Positions 53,790 to 62,592 of a DNA stretch of 63,778 nucleotides are shown here, in pieces (position 1 is the first letter of the stretch; every line of letters begins with the position of its first letter). The notes below the pieces were generated by a model. It did no database searches. It had not been told where the DNA came from and saw nothing but the letters and a program-made list of their open reading frames with translations. The position numbers and the translations under genes were made by a program. The stretch comes from Flavobacterium limi (GTDB taxonomy: Bacteria > Bacteroidota > Bacteroidia > Flavobacteriales > Flavobacteriaceae): assembly GCF_010645075.1 (NCBI RefSeq), contig NZ_JAADZV010000016.1, positions 1 through 63,778 on the forward strand, in the 5' to 3' direction.

Positions 53790-53796
53790 GATTAAC

Positions 53797-53893
53797 CCGT
53801 TGGGTGTAATTATTAAATCGTCAGTTCGAGTATTTTTTGTGTAGAGAAACGCAACAAAAAATGTATCGAGAACCTTTTTAATTTACCCAACGG
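53797..53893. repeat. 97 bp hairpin element with nested inverted repeats
   Basis: Terminal arms CCGTTGGGT (53797-53805) and ACCCAACGG (53885-53893) are exact complements and pairing continues imperfectly inward. A second inverted pair lies inside: TTCGAGTATTTTTTGT (53825-53840) with ACAAAAAATGTATCGAGAA (53854-53872). It looks like a small non-coding mobile or structural repeat, and the inner part resembles a dispersed repeat I recall from Flavobacteria. It sits between the two pectin esterase genes. Confidence 0.7.
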
Positions 53894-53972
53894 TAAGATT
53901 ATAATTTATCCAGTTAAAAAATACCACAAAGTATATGTTTCATATACATAAATACATAAAATAAATCCAAAA

Positions 53973-55925
53973 ATGAAATCAATATTATCAAAATTATTCG
54001 TTGTTGCATTAGTTTTTTGCAGTATCTTTTCAGTAAACGCACAAATTACACTTCACACCATTGGCGATTCTACAATGGCAAATTATGACGAAAGTACTTC
54101 AGATATAAGAGGCTGGGGAATGATGTTCCAGCAGTTTTTCAACTCAGGAGTTACAGTTAATAATCGTGCAAAAAATGGAGCCAGCAGTAAAAGTTTTTAT
54201 ATGGAAGCACCCTATTGGACAACCGTAAAACAGCAGATAAAATCTGGGGATTATGTCATCATTCAGTTTGCTCATAACGATGAGAAAAACGGAGGACTTG
54301 ATGGTGGAACTGATCCTGCAAACCCAATCAACGGCTCAGACTACAGAGGTACAAATCCGCAAACAACTTATAAAGATTATCTCAGAAAGTATATTGATGA
54401 GACTCGTGCTTTGAATGCTACTCCTATCTTGGCCACGTCTATGTGTAGAAAATATTTTAGTGGGGGCACGATTACACGCAAAGGACTTCATGATTTAGGT
54501 CCGGACTTTAGCCTTCCTGCAACAGACCATACTTATGATTATCCTTATGCTATGAGAGAAGTTGCAACAGAAAAAGGCGTACAGCTTATCGATTTGACTA
54601 CCTTGACAAAAACCTTAGTTGAATCTTATGGTGATGCTGCCAGTACAGCACAGCTTTATGTTTCTGCAGATTCAACCCATCCAACAGCATTGTTAGGGAC
54701 ACTAACCGCCAGATTATGCGCTCAGGAAATGGTAAAACAAAATATTTTGGCATCTAATATCAATACATCAACAGATGTTTTAATCAATCCGGCTAATTGT
54801 GACTTTGGTGATGCCTACACAGGTCAGACGCTTACGAAAGAAGTAACTATTACAGGTTTTGATCTTCAGCCTGCAGCAGGAACATTCAATCTTTCCGTAG
54901 ACAATGGTTTTCTTATAGCAGCGAACAAAACGGATACTTTTAATTCTTCAATTACGATGAATTACACAGGTGGGAATCTTGCCTTTACAAAATTTTATAT
55001 TTCAGCAACACAGCCTGTTGGAGGAAATAAAACAGGTACACTGACCGTAACCAACGGAAGCGTAACAAAAACAATCCCTTTAACAGCCAATTTTATTACA
55101 TTAACCGGAGGAACAGAAGTGAATCTTATTTGGGGATTGACTACAAATGATACTTACGTTTTGCAAGGTCCTGCTATTGCTGTGGACCAGTCACATACAG
55201 GGATGTCTGTTCAGTCCTATGCTGCACCAAGCGGAACTGCAACTATTTGGCCGGTAGGAAGCGGTTATGATACGACACGAAAAACTCAAAGAAATGAACC
55301 TCCGGGAGGAAGCTGGCCTGCCGGAGAAATTGATGAGGTATCAACGCGTTATACTCAGTTCGGAATTTCTCCTGCTGCGGGAACAGAATTAAATGTTGAT
55401 TTAATAAGTTTATATGTTGGTGGAGCAGGAGGAAACGGTATGAGATGTCGTATTTCGTATTCTACTGATGATTTTGTAACCACGTCTGTTGTTGGAGAGT
55501 TGACGAGTATGACCTCAAACACCATGTATGCGGTGTCAAAAATTCCGGTGCTTAAAATTCCTTATGGAAAAACATTAAAAGTTCGTGTTTATCCATGGTA
55601 CAATACTGCTTCTGCTACTACCGGAAAGAGAATTTGTCTTTCAGATGTCAGAATTCATGGAGTTGCTCTTCCTGCAACTAGCCTGGGCACTGATGATTTT
55701 TTGAAAAGTCAATTAAAATGGACAGTAAAAGATGGTTTTATCAAGATAGAAAATGCTCCCGAAAATAGTAAAATCAGAATCTATGATTTAACCGGAAAAC
55801 AAGTGCTTAAACCAACCATTATTAGTAATCATACAGGGGTAGAATTGCCAAAAACAAAAGGAGTTTATATTGGTAAAGTTGAATCTGAAGAGAGTGTCAA
55901 AACAATAAAGTTCTTAGTGCCATAA
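53973..55925 (+). CDS. Rhamnogalacturonan acetylesterase (CE12, SGNH) with T9SS type A tail
   Basis: A 650-residue secreted esterase expected to remove acetyl groups from rhamnogalacturonan I. A signal peptide ends near 23 (VNAQ). The SGNH domain (about 24-255) has Ser33 in TIGDSTMANYDE, Gly69 in KNGASSKS, Asn102 in FAHNDEK, and Asp233 with His236 in SADSTHPTALLG. An Ig-like domain follows (about 258-375), then a beta-sandwich region (about 380-565, possibly carbohydrate binding), and a type A T9SS sorting domain at the C-terminus (IRIYDLTGKQVL, KGVYIGKVE). It follows the pectinesterase in the same direction. Confidence 0.92.
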   Translation: MKSILSKLFVVALVFCSIFSVNAQITLHTIGDSTMANYDESTSDIRGWGMMFQQFFNSGVTVNNRAKNGASSKSFYMEAPYWTTVKQQIKSGDYVIIQFAHNDEKNGGLDGGTDPANPINGSDYRGTNPQTTYKDYLRKYIDETRALNATPILATSMCRKYFSGGTITRKGLHDLGPDFSLPATDHTYDYPYAMREVATEKGVQLIDLTTLTKTLVESYGDAASTAQLYVSADSTHPTALLGTLTARLCAQEMVKQNILASNINTSTDVLINPANCDFGDAYTGQTLTKEVTITGFDLQPAAGTFNLSVDNGFLIAANKTDTFNSSITMNYTGGNLAFTKFYISATQPVGGNKTGTLTVTNGSVTKTIPLTANFITLTGGTEVNLIWGLTTNDTYVLQGPAIAVDQSHTGMSVQSYAAPSGTATIWPVGSGYDTTRKTQRNEPPGGSWPAGEIDEVSTRYTQFGISPAAGTELNVDLISLYVGGAGGNGMRCRISYSTDDFVTTSVVGELTSMTSNTMYAVSKIPVLKIPYGKTLKVRVYPWYNTASATTGKRICLSDVRIHGVALPATSLGTDDFLKSQLKWTVKDGFIKIENAPENSKIRIYDLTGKQVLKPTIISNHTGVELPKTKGVYIGKVESEESVKTIKFLVP

Positions 55926-55970
55926 ATTTTAATCAAATGTACAGTTCATAATACAATTGATGTTAATTGA

Positions 55971-56001
55971 AAGCCATCAGATTTTATTCTGATGGTTTTT
56001 T
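55971..56001 (+). terminator. Terminator after the rhamnogalacturonan acetylesterase gene
   Basis: CCATCAGA and TCTGATGG form an 8 bp stem (11 with a wobble pair) around TTTTAT, followed by a T run. Confidence 0.85.
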
Positions 56002-56104
56002 GGTTTTAATCTAATCCAAGCAATTGTTAAAACGATTTGTAAAGTTTAAAAAAATGGTGTTTATAACCTAAATTATCTTTTGTTGATATTTTAACCTTAC
56101 AAGT

Positions 56105-56497
56105 TCAGTTTTTTAAATAATGTAAAATTGCTTTAATTTCATTTTCATTAAAATTAAAACTATGTAAGTAAACATTGTTATTACTCCAGTCTTTTAATGC
56201 TAAAGCTTCTTTGTTTTTATTTTTCAAAAGACTATTCTGTTGAGTAATAAAGTTTTTCAGAAACAGGAATTCATATTTATCGTCTTTAATTGCATATTCT
56301 AAATAATTGTCTTTTGCGCCCTTATTAGCGTGACATCCCAAACAATTTTTCTCAAAATACATTTTTCCTATCGCTTCAAATATTTTTTCGTTTTTCTCTA
56401 AAGCAAGTTTTTGATAATAATCGTTTTGATAATTTTCTTTCTCTTTGCAAGAAATAAAAATACATAAGAATATAAAACTGAAAATTTTAAACCTCAT
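56105..56497 (-). CDS. Small c-type cytochrome lipoprotein
   Basis: A 130-residue protein with a lipoprotein signal (MRFKIFSFIFLCIFISC, lipidated Cys17). One haem-binding motif CLGCH is at 52-56, followed by ANKGAKDN. The distal axial ligand is not obvious: a Met in the usual place is lacking, so the haem may be bis-His or have another ligand. No oxidase or other redox gene is next to it; a general periplasmic electron-transfer role is likely. It is a single gene. Confidence 0.82.
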   Translation of the reverse strand: MRFKIFSFIFLCIFISCKEKENYQNDYYQKLALEKNEKIFEAIGKMYFEKNCLGCHANKGAKDNYLEYAIKDDKYEFLFLKNFITQQNSLLKNKNKEALALKDWSNNNVYLHSFNFNENEIKAILHYLKN

Positions 56498-56625
56498 ATA
56501 AAATCATAATTTATGGTCAAAAAATATTCGTTTTACTCATTTCAAAAAGAACATGAATAAAACGAATACCACTAAATGCCAAAATACATTCTACGATTTA
56601 CATTTGACATTTCACTAAAAATTAA

Positions 56626-57576
56626 TCAATCGTGGTTTTCTATTTGCTTATAAGCATCAATAACCTTTTTAACGAGTCTGTGACGAACAATGTCTTTATC
56701 ATCCAGATAAATAATTCCGATGCCATCAATGTCTTTCAATACCAAAAGGGCTTCTTTAAGTCCGGAAATAGTGCGGCGCGGTAAATCAACCTGACCCGGG
56801 TCACCTGTAATCATAAATTTTGCATTTTTCCCCATACGGGTCAAAAACATCTTCATTTGTGAATGTGTGGTGTTTTGTGCTTCATCAAGAATTACAAAAG
56901 CATTGTCTAAAGTTCGTCCACGCATGAAGGCTAGAGGGGCAATCTGAATAATTCCTTTCAGGATGTAGTCTTCCAGTTTTTCGTTCGGAATCATGTCACG
57001 CAAAGCATCATAAAGCGGCTGCATATAAGGATCAAGCTTTTCTTTCATATCTCCTGGCAGAAATCCCAGATTTTCTCCTGCTTCAACTGCCGGACGGGTT
57101 AGAATAATTCTTTTGACTTCCTTGTCTTTCAGCATTTTTACGGCCATTGCCACACCTGTGTACGTTTTTCCTGTCCCTGCAGGTCCAACGGCAAAAACCA
57201 TATCATTTTTTTTGATGGTATCAACCAACAGCTGCTGGTTAGGAGTCATAGCTTTTACAATTTTACCGCCAACTCCATGAACCAGTATTTTGTCATGATC
57301 TAATGATTTTCTTTCATCCTGACCATCACTCATAATGACACGTTCAATTACATTATCGTCAATGTTGTTGTATCGGGTAAAATGAAGCATAAGCCTCTGA
57401 AATCTTTTTTCGAATTCATCTAAAACTTCTTTTTCTCCAAAAGCCTTTAAAGTGGTCCCTCGTGCTACGATTTTAAGCTTTGGGTAGTACTTTTTGATAA
57501 TTTCCAAATGGCTGTCCTGAGCGCCCCAAAATTCTTTAGGAGCGATGTCTATTAGCTCTATTATTCTTTCGTTCAA
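56626..57576 (-). CDS. phoH: PhoH family ATPase
   Basis: A 316-residue cytosolic NTPase. The Walker A motif is GPAGTGKT at 131-138 and Walker B is FVILDEAQN near 230, followed by the helicase-like MTGDPGQVDLP. An N-terminal KH-like part precedes it. PhoH/PhoL-type proteins take part in RNA handling and ribosome maturation in known bacteria, often next to ybeY, which is not here. The start codon appears to be TTG (57574-57576): no ATG exists in frame nearby upstream or at the conserved N-terminus. Confidence 0.92.
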   Translation of the reverse strand: MNERIIELIDIAPKEFWGAQDSHLEIIKKYYPKLKIVARGTTLKAFGEKEVLDEFEKRFQRLMLHFTRYNNIDDNVIERVIMSDGQDERKSLDHDKILVHGVGGKIVKAMTPNQQLLVDTIKKNDMVFAVGPAGTGKTYTGVAMAVKMLKDKEVKRIILTRPAVEAGENLGFLPGDMKEKLDPYMQPLYDALRDMIPNEKLEDYILKGIIQIAPLAFMRGRTLDNAFVILDEAQNTTHSQMKMFLTRMGKNAKFMITGDPGQVDLPRRTISGLKEALLVLKDIDGIGIIYLDDKDIVRHRLVKKVIDAYKQIENHD

Positions 57577-57689
57577 ATGAGGTAGTTTTAAATTAAAAAT
57601 AAATTTGTTTGTAAATCTATTGCTGTCGGGTATGTTTATATCTTTAAGGGCAAATTGTATTTCTTTCTTTCAATTTGCATTAAGTATTC

Positions 57690-57698
57690 TTAGATTTG
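57690..57698 (+). promoter_or_regulatory. Candidate promoter -7 box for the SAM hydrolase gene
   Basis: TAGATTTGC matches TAnnTTTGC, about 55 bases before the start codon. A TTG at the expected -33 distance is not present. Confidence 0.45.
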
Positions 57699-57754
57699 CA
57701 TTTCTCAAATTTAATGAAATTTAGGTTTAAATACTATCAATAGTTATAAACAAA

Positions 57755-58588
57755 ATGATGTCAATAATTACCCTTACTACCGATTACGGCTTGAAAGACC
57801 ACTTTGTTGGCTCGTTGAAGGGTAAAATACTTTCTGAAATTCCGGAAGCAAAAATCATTGACATTTCACACGATATTGATCCATTCAACACTGCTGAAGC
57901 AAGTTATGTTGTTGGAGCCTCATATTTGAGTTTTCCAAAAGGAACCGTGCATTTAATTGGTGTAGATATCGAACGCAATAAAGAGAATCAGCACATCGCT
58001 ATGGAATGGAATGATCATTACTTTATTTGTGCCGATAACGGTATTTTAAGTATGCTTACGCAGAAGATTGTTCCGCAGAAAATTGTTGAAATCAATATTC
58101 ATGATCGTTTTCCGGATGAATTTAGTGATTTGGATATTTTTGTTCAGGTCGCCTGTCATATTGCAAAAGGAGGTTTGCTGAATGTTATCGGAAAAGAAAT
58201 TCAGGAAATCAAACAAATAACAGAATTGCAGCCTGTTGTAGCAAATGACGGGAATTCTATAAAAGGGTATGTGATCTATATTGACCATTTTGGAAATGTT
58301 GTCACGAATATTTCTAAAAAACAATTTACTGAAGTTGCCAAAGGACGACCTTATGAAATTGTGATGAAACCAAAAAATATCAAAACGATTCTGCCGAATT
58401 ATTCCGCAGTTGCAACCTCTGACAAATATCCAATCAAAACATACGAAGGCGAGAAACTGGCTATTTTTAACGAAGCCGGATTTCTTGAAATTGCTATTTT
58501 CAGAAGCAATCCTTCAAATGTAGGATCTGCAAACAGTCTGTTAGGATTGAATTATCGGGATGTGATTACGGTTGAGTTTTCAAGTTAA
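57755..58588 (+). CDS. S-adenosylmethionine hydrolase (DUF62 / SAM hydroxide adenosyltransferase)
   Basis: A 277-residue soluble enzyme of the family that includes fluorinase and chlorinase. Visible features are TLTTDYGLKDHFVGSLKG at the N-terminus with the family Asp, ISHDIDPFNTAEASYV, ADNGILSML near 90 and GYVIYIDHFGNVVTNI near 170. The loop that fits halide in fluorinases is absent, so the hydroxide type (SAM to adenosine plus methionine) is expected. The first codon pair is Met-Met; a start at the second (57758) is equally possible. It is divergent from phoH. Confidence 0.9.
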   Translation: MMSIITLTTDYGLKDHFVGSLKGKILSEIPEAKIIDISHDIDPFNTAEASYVVGASYLSFPKGTVHLIGVDIERNKENQHIAMEWNDHYFICADNGILSMLTQKIVPQKIVEINIHDRFPDEFSDLDIFVQVACHIAKGGLLNVIGKEIQEIKQITELQPVVANDGNSIKGYVIYIDHFGNVVTNISKKQFTEVAKGRPYEIVMKPKNIKTILPNYSAVATSDKYPIKTYEGEKLAIFNEAGFLEIAIFRSNPSNVGSANSLLGLNYRDVITVEFSS

Positions 58589-58642
58589 AATTTCCGGCAT
58601 CTGAATTTTAAAATTTAAATAAAAAAGAACAATCTATTTTGG

Positions 58643-58651
58643 TATTTTTGC
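58643..58651 (+). promoter_or_regulatory. Candidate gldFG promoter -7 box
   Basis: TATTTTTGC matches TAnnTTTGC and lies about 70 bases before gldF. The -33 element is weak. Confidence 0.5.
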
Positions 58652-58721
58652 GCCCTTGCAAAGCTTTGGCTTTTATACCAGGGCAAGTACATAAAAACAA
58701 TTAAAAGAATAAAAGTTTTAC

Positions 58722-59447
58722 ATGAAATCAATCATTTTACGGGAAATAAAATCCTTTTTTGGTTCTCCAATTGGCTATTTGGTCATTGCGATTTTCTTAA
58801 TCAGCAACGGACTTTTTTTATGGGTTTTTGAAGGAGATTACAATATTCTGAATACTGGCTATGCTGATTTGACTCCGTTTTTTACATTAGCCCCGTGGAT
58901 TTTGATTTTCCTTGTTCCGGCAGTTACCATGAGAAGTTTCTCTGATGAAAAAAAACAGGGAACCCTTGAATTGCTTTTAACCAAACCATTATCAATTTGG
59001 GAAATTGTAAACGGAAAATTTTTCGGTGCTGCTTTGCTAATTATTCTGGCAATTATTCCAACATTTATTTATATAAAAGTGATTTCGAATTTAGGTTTTC
59101 CTGAAGGGAATATCGATATGGGGAGTACTATTGGTTCTTACTTCGGCTTATTATTTCTGATTGCGGCTTATTCAGCTATCGGAATTTTTACTTCAACACT
59201 TTCAGAAAATCAAATCGTAGCTTTTATCATTTCCGTTTTTTTATGCTTTTTGTTTTATTACGGTTTTGAAGGTCTGGCTTCTCTAATTCCAGGATTTTCA
59301 GGTTTTATCTCGGTTTTGGGAATGCAGGATCATTTTAAAAGTATGAGCAGGGGAGTAATTGACACTCGGGATGTAATTTACTTTTTAAGCATTACAGTTC
59401 TTTTCTTGTCTTTTACAGTTTATCAATTAAAATCTTTTAAAGCCTAA
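58722..59447 (+). CDS. gldF: Gliding motility ABC transporter permease GldF
   Basis: A 241-residue inner-membrane protein with six membrane segments (starting IGYLVIAIFLISNGLFLWVF). It has the ABC-2 permease signature MRSFSDEKKQGTLELLLTKPLSIWEIVNGKF near 65-95. With GldG and the ATPase GldA it forms a transporter needed for gliding in some Flavobacteria. GldA is not in the window. The stop overlaps the gldG start by one base. Related ABC-2 systems exist outside gliding bacteria, so the name rests partly on the gldG neighbour. Confidence 0.92.
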   Translation: MKSIILREIKSFFGSPIGYLVIAIFLISNGLFLWVFEGDYNILNTGYADLTPFFTLAPWILIFLVPAVTMRSFSDEKKQGTLELLLTKPLSIWEIVNGKFFGAALLIILAIIPTFIYIKVISNLGFPEGNIDMGSTIGSYFGLLFLIAAYSAIGIFTSTLSENQIVAFIISVFLCFLFYYGFEGLASLIPGFSGFISVLGMQDHFKSMSRGVIDTRDVIYFLSITVLFLSFTVYQLKSFKA

Positions 59448-61132
59448 TGAAACCATCTGCTCAAATAAATATCAAAACATTATGGATCACTATTTTTATT
59501 TTGATTGTCCTGAATGTATTAGGAACTTTATTTTTTTACCGATTTGATCTGACCAAAGATAAGAGATACACATTATCTGAAACTTCTTTGCAAATTATAA
59601 AACAGGTCAAAAATCCTTTGTCGGTTAAGATTTATATGGAAGGTGATTTACCTGCTGATTTTAGACGTTTGCAACAAGAAACCAGACAATTATTGGAGGA
59701 ATTTCAAGCCTATAATTCCAATATTGTTTTTGAGTTTGTTAATCCTTTAGAAAATGAAGATGAAAGCGAAGCCTTAACAAAATCACTTTTTCAGAAAGGT
59801 TTGACTCCTGTAAATATTACTGTTGATGACAAAGGAAAACAATCTCAGGCAATGGTTTTTCCCTGGGCAATTGCAGTTTACAACAATAAAGAAATAAATA
59901 TTCCCCTGTTGAAAAACAGAATGGGGGCTTCTACTACACAAAAAGTAATTGGCTCAATTCAGCATTTAGAATATTCCATTGCAGATGCTGTCAATAAAAT
60001 TGTCAAAGACAAACAAAAGAAGGTTGCTATTATAAAAGGAAATGGTGAAATGAAAGAAATTCATGTTGCCAAAATGTTGATGCAAATTCGTGAAAGCTAT
60101 TACATTGGCCCTTTTACACTAGATTCAGTTTCCAAAGATCCCAACGGAACTTTAAGTGCTTTAAAGAAATACGATTTAGCCATCATAGCAAAACCTACTG
60201 AAACTTTTTCTGATGAAGAAAAACAGGTCTTAGATCAATTTATTATAAATGGAGGTAAAACTTTATGGTTAATTGATCAGGTTTCGGCAGATATGGACAG
60301 TCTGTATAATCAGGCTGGAGCAACTTTAGCATACCCAAGAGATTTGAATTTGAATGATATGTTCTTTAAATATGGATTCCGAATAAATCCTGATTTAATA
60401 AAAGATGAACAGGGAAGTCCAATAAAATTAGCTACAGGAGAGCAGGGAAGTGCAACACAATATCAGGATTTTATCTGGAAATTTGCGCCACTGGTATCTC
60501 CTGAAAGCAAACATCCCATTGTGAAAAATTTAGGCGGAATCAAATTTGACTTTGCGAGTCCAATTGATACACTGAAAAACGGAATTAAGAAAACCGTTTT
60601 GTTACAGTCATCTCCTTATTCTAAAAAAATAGGAGCGCCTTTTGAAGTTAATTTAGGGATTGTTTCAGAGCAGACTTCCCCAAAAGATTATCTTAACAAG
60701 GGGAACTTAGTTCTTTCTGTTTTATTAGAAGGAAGTTTTCATTCGGCTTTTGAAAATCGTGTTTTGCCTTTCAAAGAAAATTCATTTTTAGTAAATGGTA
60801 AACCAACCAAAATGATTGTTGTATCTGATGGAGATATAGCTAGAAACCAATTGGATAAAAATATGGAGCCTGTAGAATTAGGATACGACCAGCGTTCAGG
60901 CAATTTATACGATAACAAGGATTTTATAATGAATTGTATCAATTATTTGCTGGATGATACCGGACTTATTAACATTAGAAGCAAAGATTTAGATTTACCG
61001 TTATTGGACAAAGAGAAAGTTTACGAAAATTATACTCAGGCACAATTCATAACTATCGGACTTCCAATCTTAGTTTTGTTGGTTTTTGGTATTGTGTTTA
61101 CCTATATTCGAAAAACAAGATACAGTAAATAG
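59447..61132 (+). CDS. gldG: Gliding motility-associated ABC transporter substrate-binding-like protein GldG
   Basis: A 561-residue protein with an N-terminal membrane segment (LWITIFILIVLNVLGTLFFYRF), a large periplasmic region and a C-terminal membrane segment (about 540-555). The sequence YTLSETSLQIIKQVKNPLSVKIYMEGDLPADFRRLQQETRQLLEEF is typical of GldG/ABC-type uncharacterised (IFT52-like) proteins. IDQVSADMDSL near 275 and the NYLLDDTGLINIRSKD segment are also family features. It is translated with gldF through a one-base overlap. Role: accessory component of the GldFG transporter. Confidence 0.93.
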   Translation: MKPSAQINIKTLWITIFILIVLNVLGTLFFYRFDLTKDKRYTLSETSLQIIKQVKNPLSVKIYMEGDLPADFRRLQQETRQLLEEFQAYNSNIVFEFVNPLENEDESEALTKSLFQKGLTPVNITVDDKGKQSQAMVFPWAIAVYNNKEINIPLLKNRMGASTTQKVIGSIQHLEYSIADAVNKIVKDKQKKVAIIKGNGEMKEIHVAKMLMQIRESYYIGPFTLDSVSKDPNGTLSALKKYDLAIIAKPTETFSDEEKQVLDQFIINGGKTLWLIDQVSADMDSLYNQAGATLAYPRDLNLNDMFFKYGFRINPDLIKDEQGSPIKLATGEQGSATQYQDFIWKFAPLVSPESKHPIVKNLGGIKFDFASPIDTLKNGIKKTVLLQSSPYSKKIGAPFEVNLGIVSEQTSPKDYLNKGNLVLSVLLEGSFHSAFENRVLPFKENSFLVNGKPTKMIVVSDGDIARNQLDKNMEPVELGYDQRSGNLYDNKDFIMNCINYLLDDTGLINIRSKDLDLPLLDKEKVYENYTQAQFITIGLPILVLLVFGIVFTYIRKTRYSK

Positions 61133-61147
61133 GTGTTAATAAAAAAA

Positions 61148-61179
61148 TTGTAATACTAAGATTGTTTACGATATATTTG
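61148..61179 (+). promoter_or_regulatory. Candidate dnaN promoter (TTG-N21-TATATTTG)
   Basis: TTG at 61148-61150 and TATATTTG at 61172-61179 are 21 bases apart, within the broad spacing accepted for Bacteroidota promoters. The dnaN start is about 60 bases downstream. Confidence 0.5.
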
Positions 61180-61238
61180 TAATCCCTATTTTTTAGGTTT
61201 GTATTACTAAAATAGGTTCAAAAATTAAAAACAGAAAG

Positions 61239-62357
61239 ATGAAATTTATAGTATCGAGTTCGTACTTATTAAAGCAATTACAAGTTTTAGGAAGCGTAAT
61301 TAACAGCAACAATACGTTGCCTATTTTAGATAACTTCTTATTTGAACTAAATAATGATGAGTTGACAGTTTCAGCATCAGATCTTGAAACTACAATGTCG
61401 GCTACATTATCGATCGATTCTAAAAGTAAAGGAAGTGTAGCTGTGCCTGCAAAACTTTTGCTTGAGATTTTAAAAACATTTCCGGAGCAGCCTTTAACTT
61501 TTACAGTTGAAGATAATAATACAGTTGAAATTAGCTCCAATTCAGGAAAATATGCATTAGCATATGCCGCAGGTGAAGAATTTCCTAAATCAGTAAATCT
61601 AGAAGATCCATCTGTAACGCTTGTTCCTGCAGATGTATTGGCAACTGCAGTAAGCAAAACTATTTTTGCAGCGGGTAATGACGATTTACGTCCGGTAATG
61701 TCCGGAGTTTTCTTCCAGTTTTCACCAGAAGGTTTGACTTTTGTTGCTACAGATGCTCACAAATTAGTGAAATATGCACGTACAGATGTAAAAGCATCTC
61801 AGGTTGCTGATTTTATTATGCCTAAAAAACCATTGAATATTTTAAAAAGTATTCTTGGAAGTTCTGACGCTGAAGTAAAAATTGAATATAATGATTCAAA
61901 TGCAACTTTCTCATTTGATAATTATATTTTAATGTGCCGTTTAATTGATGGAAAATATCCAAATTATGAAGCGGTGATTCCAAAGGAAAATCCAAACAGA
62001 TTAATGATTGATCGTTCTTTGTTTTTAAGTTCTGTTAAGCGTGTTGCGATTTTTTCAAATAAAACTACTCATCAAATTCGTTTAAAAATAGCTGGAGCTG
62101 AATTAAATGTTTCTGCTGAGGATATTGATTACTCAAACAAAGCTGAAGAAAGATTAACTTGTGATTATCAGGGAGATGATCTTCAAATTGGGTTTAATTC
62201 TCGTTTTTTAACAGAAATGCTTACTAATCTGCAATCTGATATGATTATGTTAGAAATGTCGTTACCTAACAGGGCCGGGATTTTAACCCCTGTTGATGGT
62301 TTGGAGGAAGGAGAGACTGTTACAATGTTGGTAATGCCTGTGATGTTAAATAGTTAA
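61239..62357 (+). CDS. dnaN: DNA polymerase III sliding clamp (beta subunit)
   Basis: A 372-residue protein that forms the ring-shaped dimer holding the polymerase on DNA. Three similar clamp domains are evident; SNNTLPILDNFLFEL, the DLETTMSATL segment, DDLRPVMSGVFFQF near 150, ATDAHKLVKY and the C-terminal hydrophobic groove with VMPVMLNS matching the end of other DnaN proteins. It is not next to dnaA here. The terminator at 62463 ends the unit. Confidence 0.96.
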   Translation: MKFIVSSSYLLKQLQVLGSVINSNNTLPILDNFLFELNNDELTVSASDLETTMSATLSIDSKSKGSVAVPAKLLLEILKTFPEQPLTFTVEDNNTVEISSNSGKYALAYAAGEEFPKSVNLEDPSVTLVPADVLATAVSKTIFAAGNDDLRPVMSGVFFQFSPEGLTFVATDAHKLVKYARTDVKASQVADFIMPKKPLNILKSILGSSDAEVKIEYNDSNATFSFDNYILMCRLIDGKYPNYEAVIPKENPNRLMIDRSLFLSSVKRVAIFSNKTTHQIRLKIAGAELNVSAEDIDYSNKAEERLTCDYQGDDLQIGFNSRFLTEMLTNLQSDMIMLEMSLPNRAGILTPVDGLEEGETVTMLVMPVMLNS

Positions 62358-62462
62358 CATCAAAACTGGTTTTTGTTACAAGGATTTTTTTTAGTTCCAA
62401 ATTAAAGACATATCATTGTAAAAAAAAAAATATCGCTATTAACCAACCATTTTTTATACCTG

Positions 62463-62498
62463 AAAACCGCAATTCTTAAAAAAGAGTTGCGGTTTTTT
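62463..62498 (+). terminator. Terminator after dnaN
   Basis: AAAACCGCAATTCTT and AAGAGTTGCGGTTTT form a 15-position stem with one wobble and a short A loop, then T's. Confidence 0.88.
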
Positions 62499-62592
62499 AT
62501 TTTCAGGCTATTTTAGTTTAGAATTTCTGATTAATCTAAAGAAGATAATCTGAAGTTTGAAACCTGAAACAAAAAAAGTTTATATTTACATT

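Noticed and set aside
61193..61657. 154-codon minus-strand frame over the start of dnaN
   Set aside because: Antisense shadow of dnaN; no signal, no recognisable domain, and dnaN is certain.
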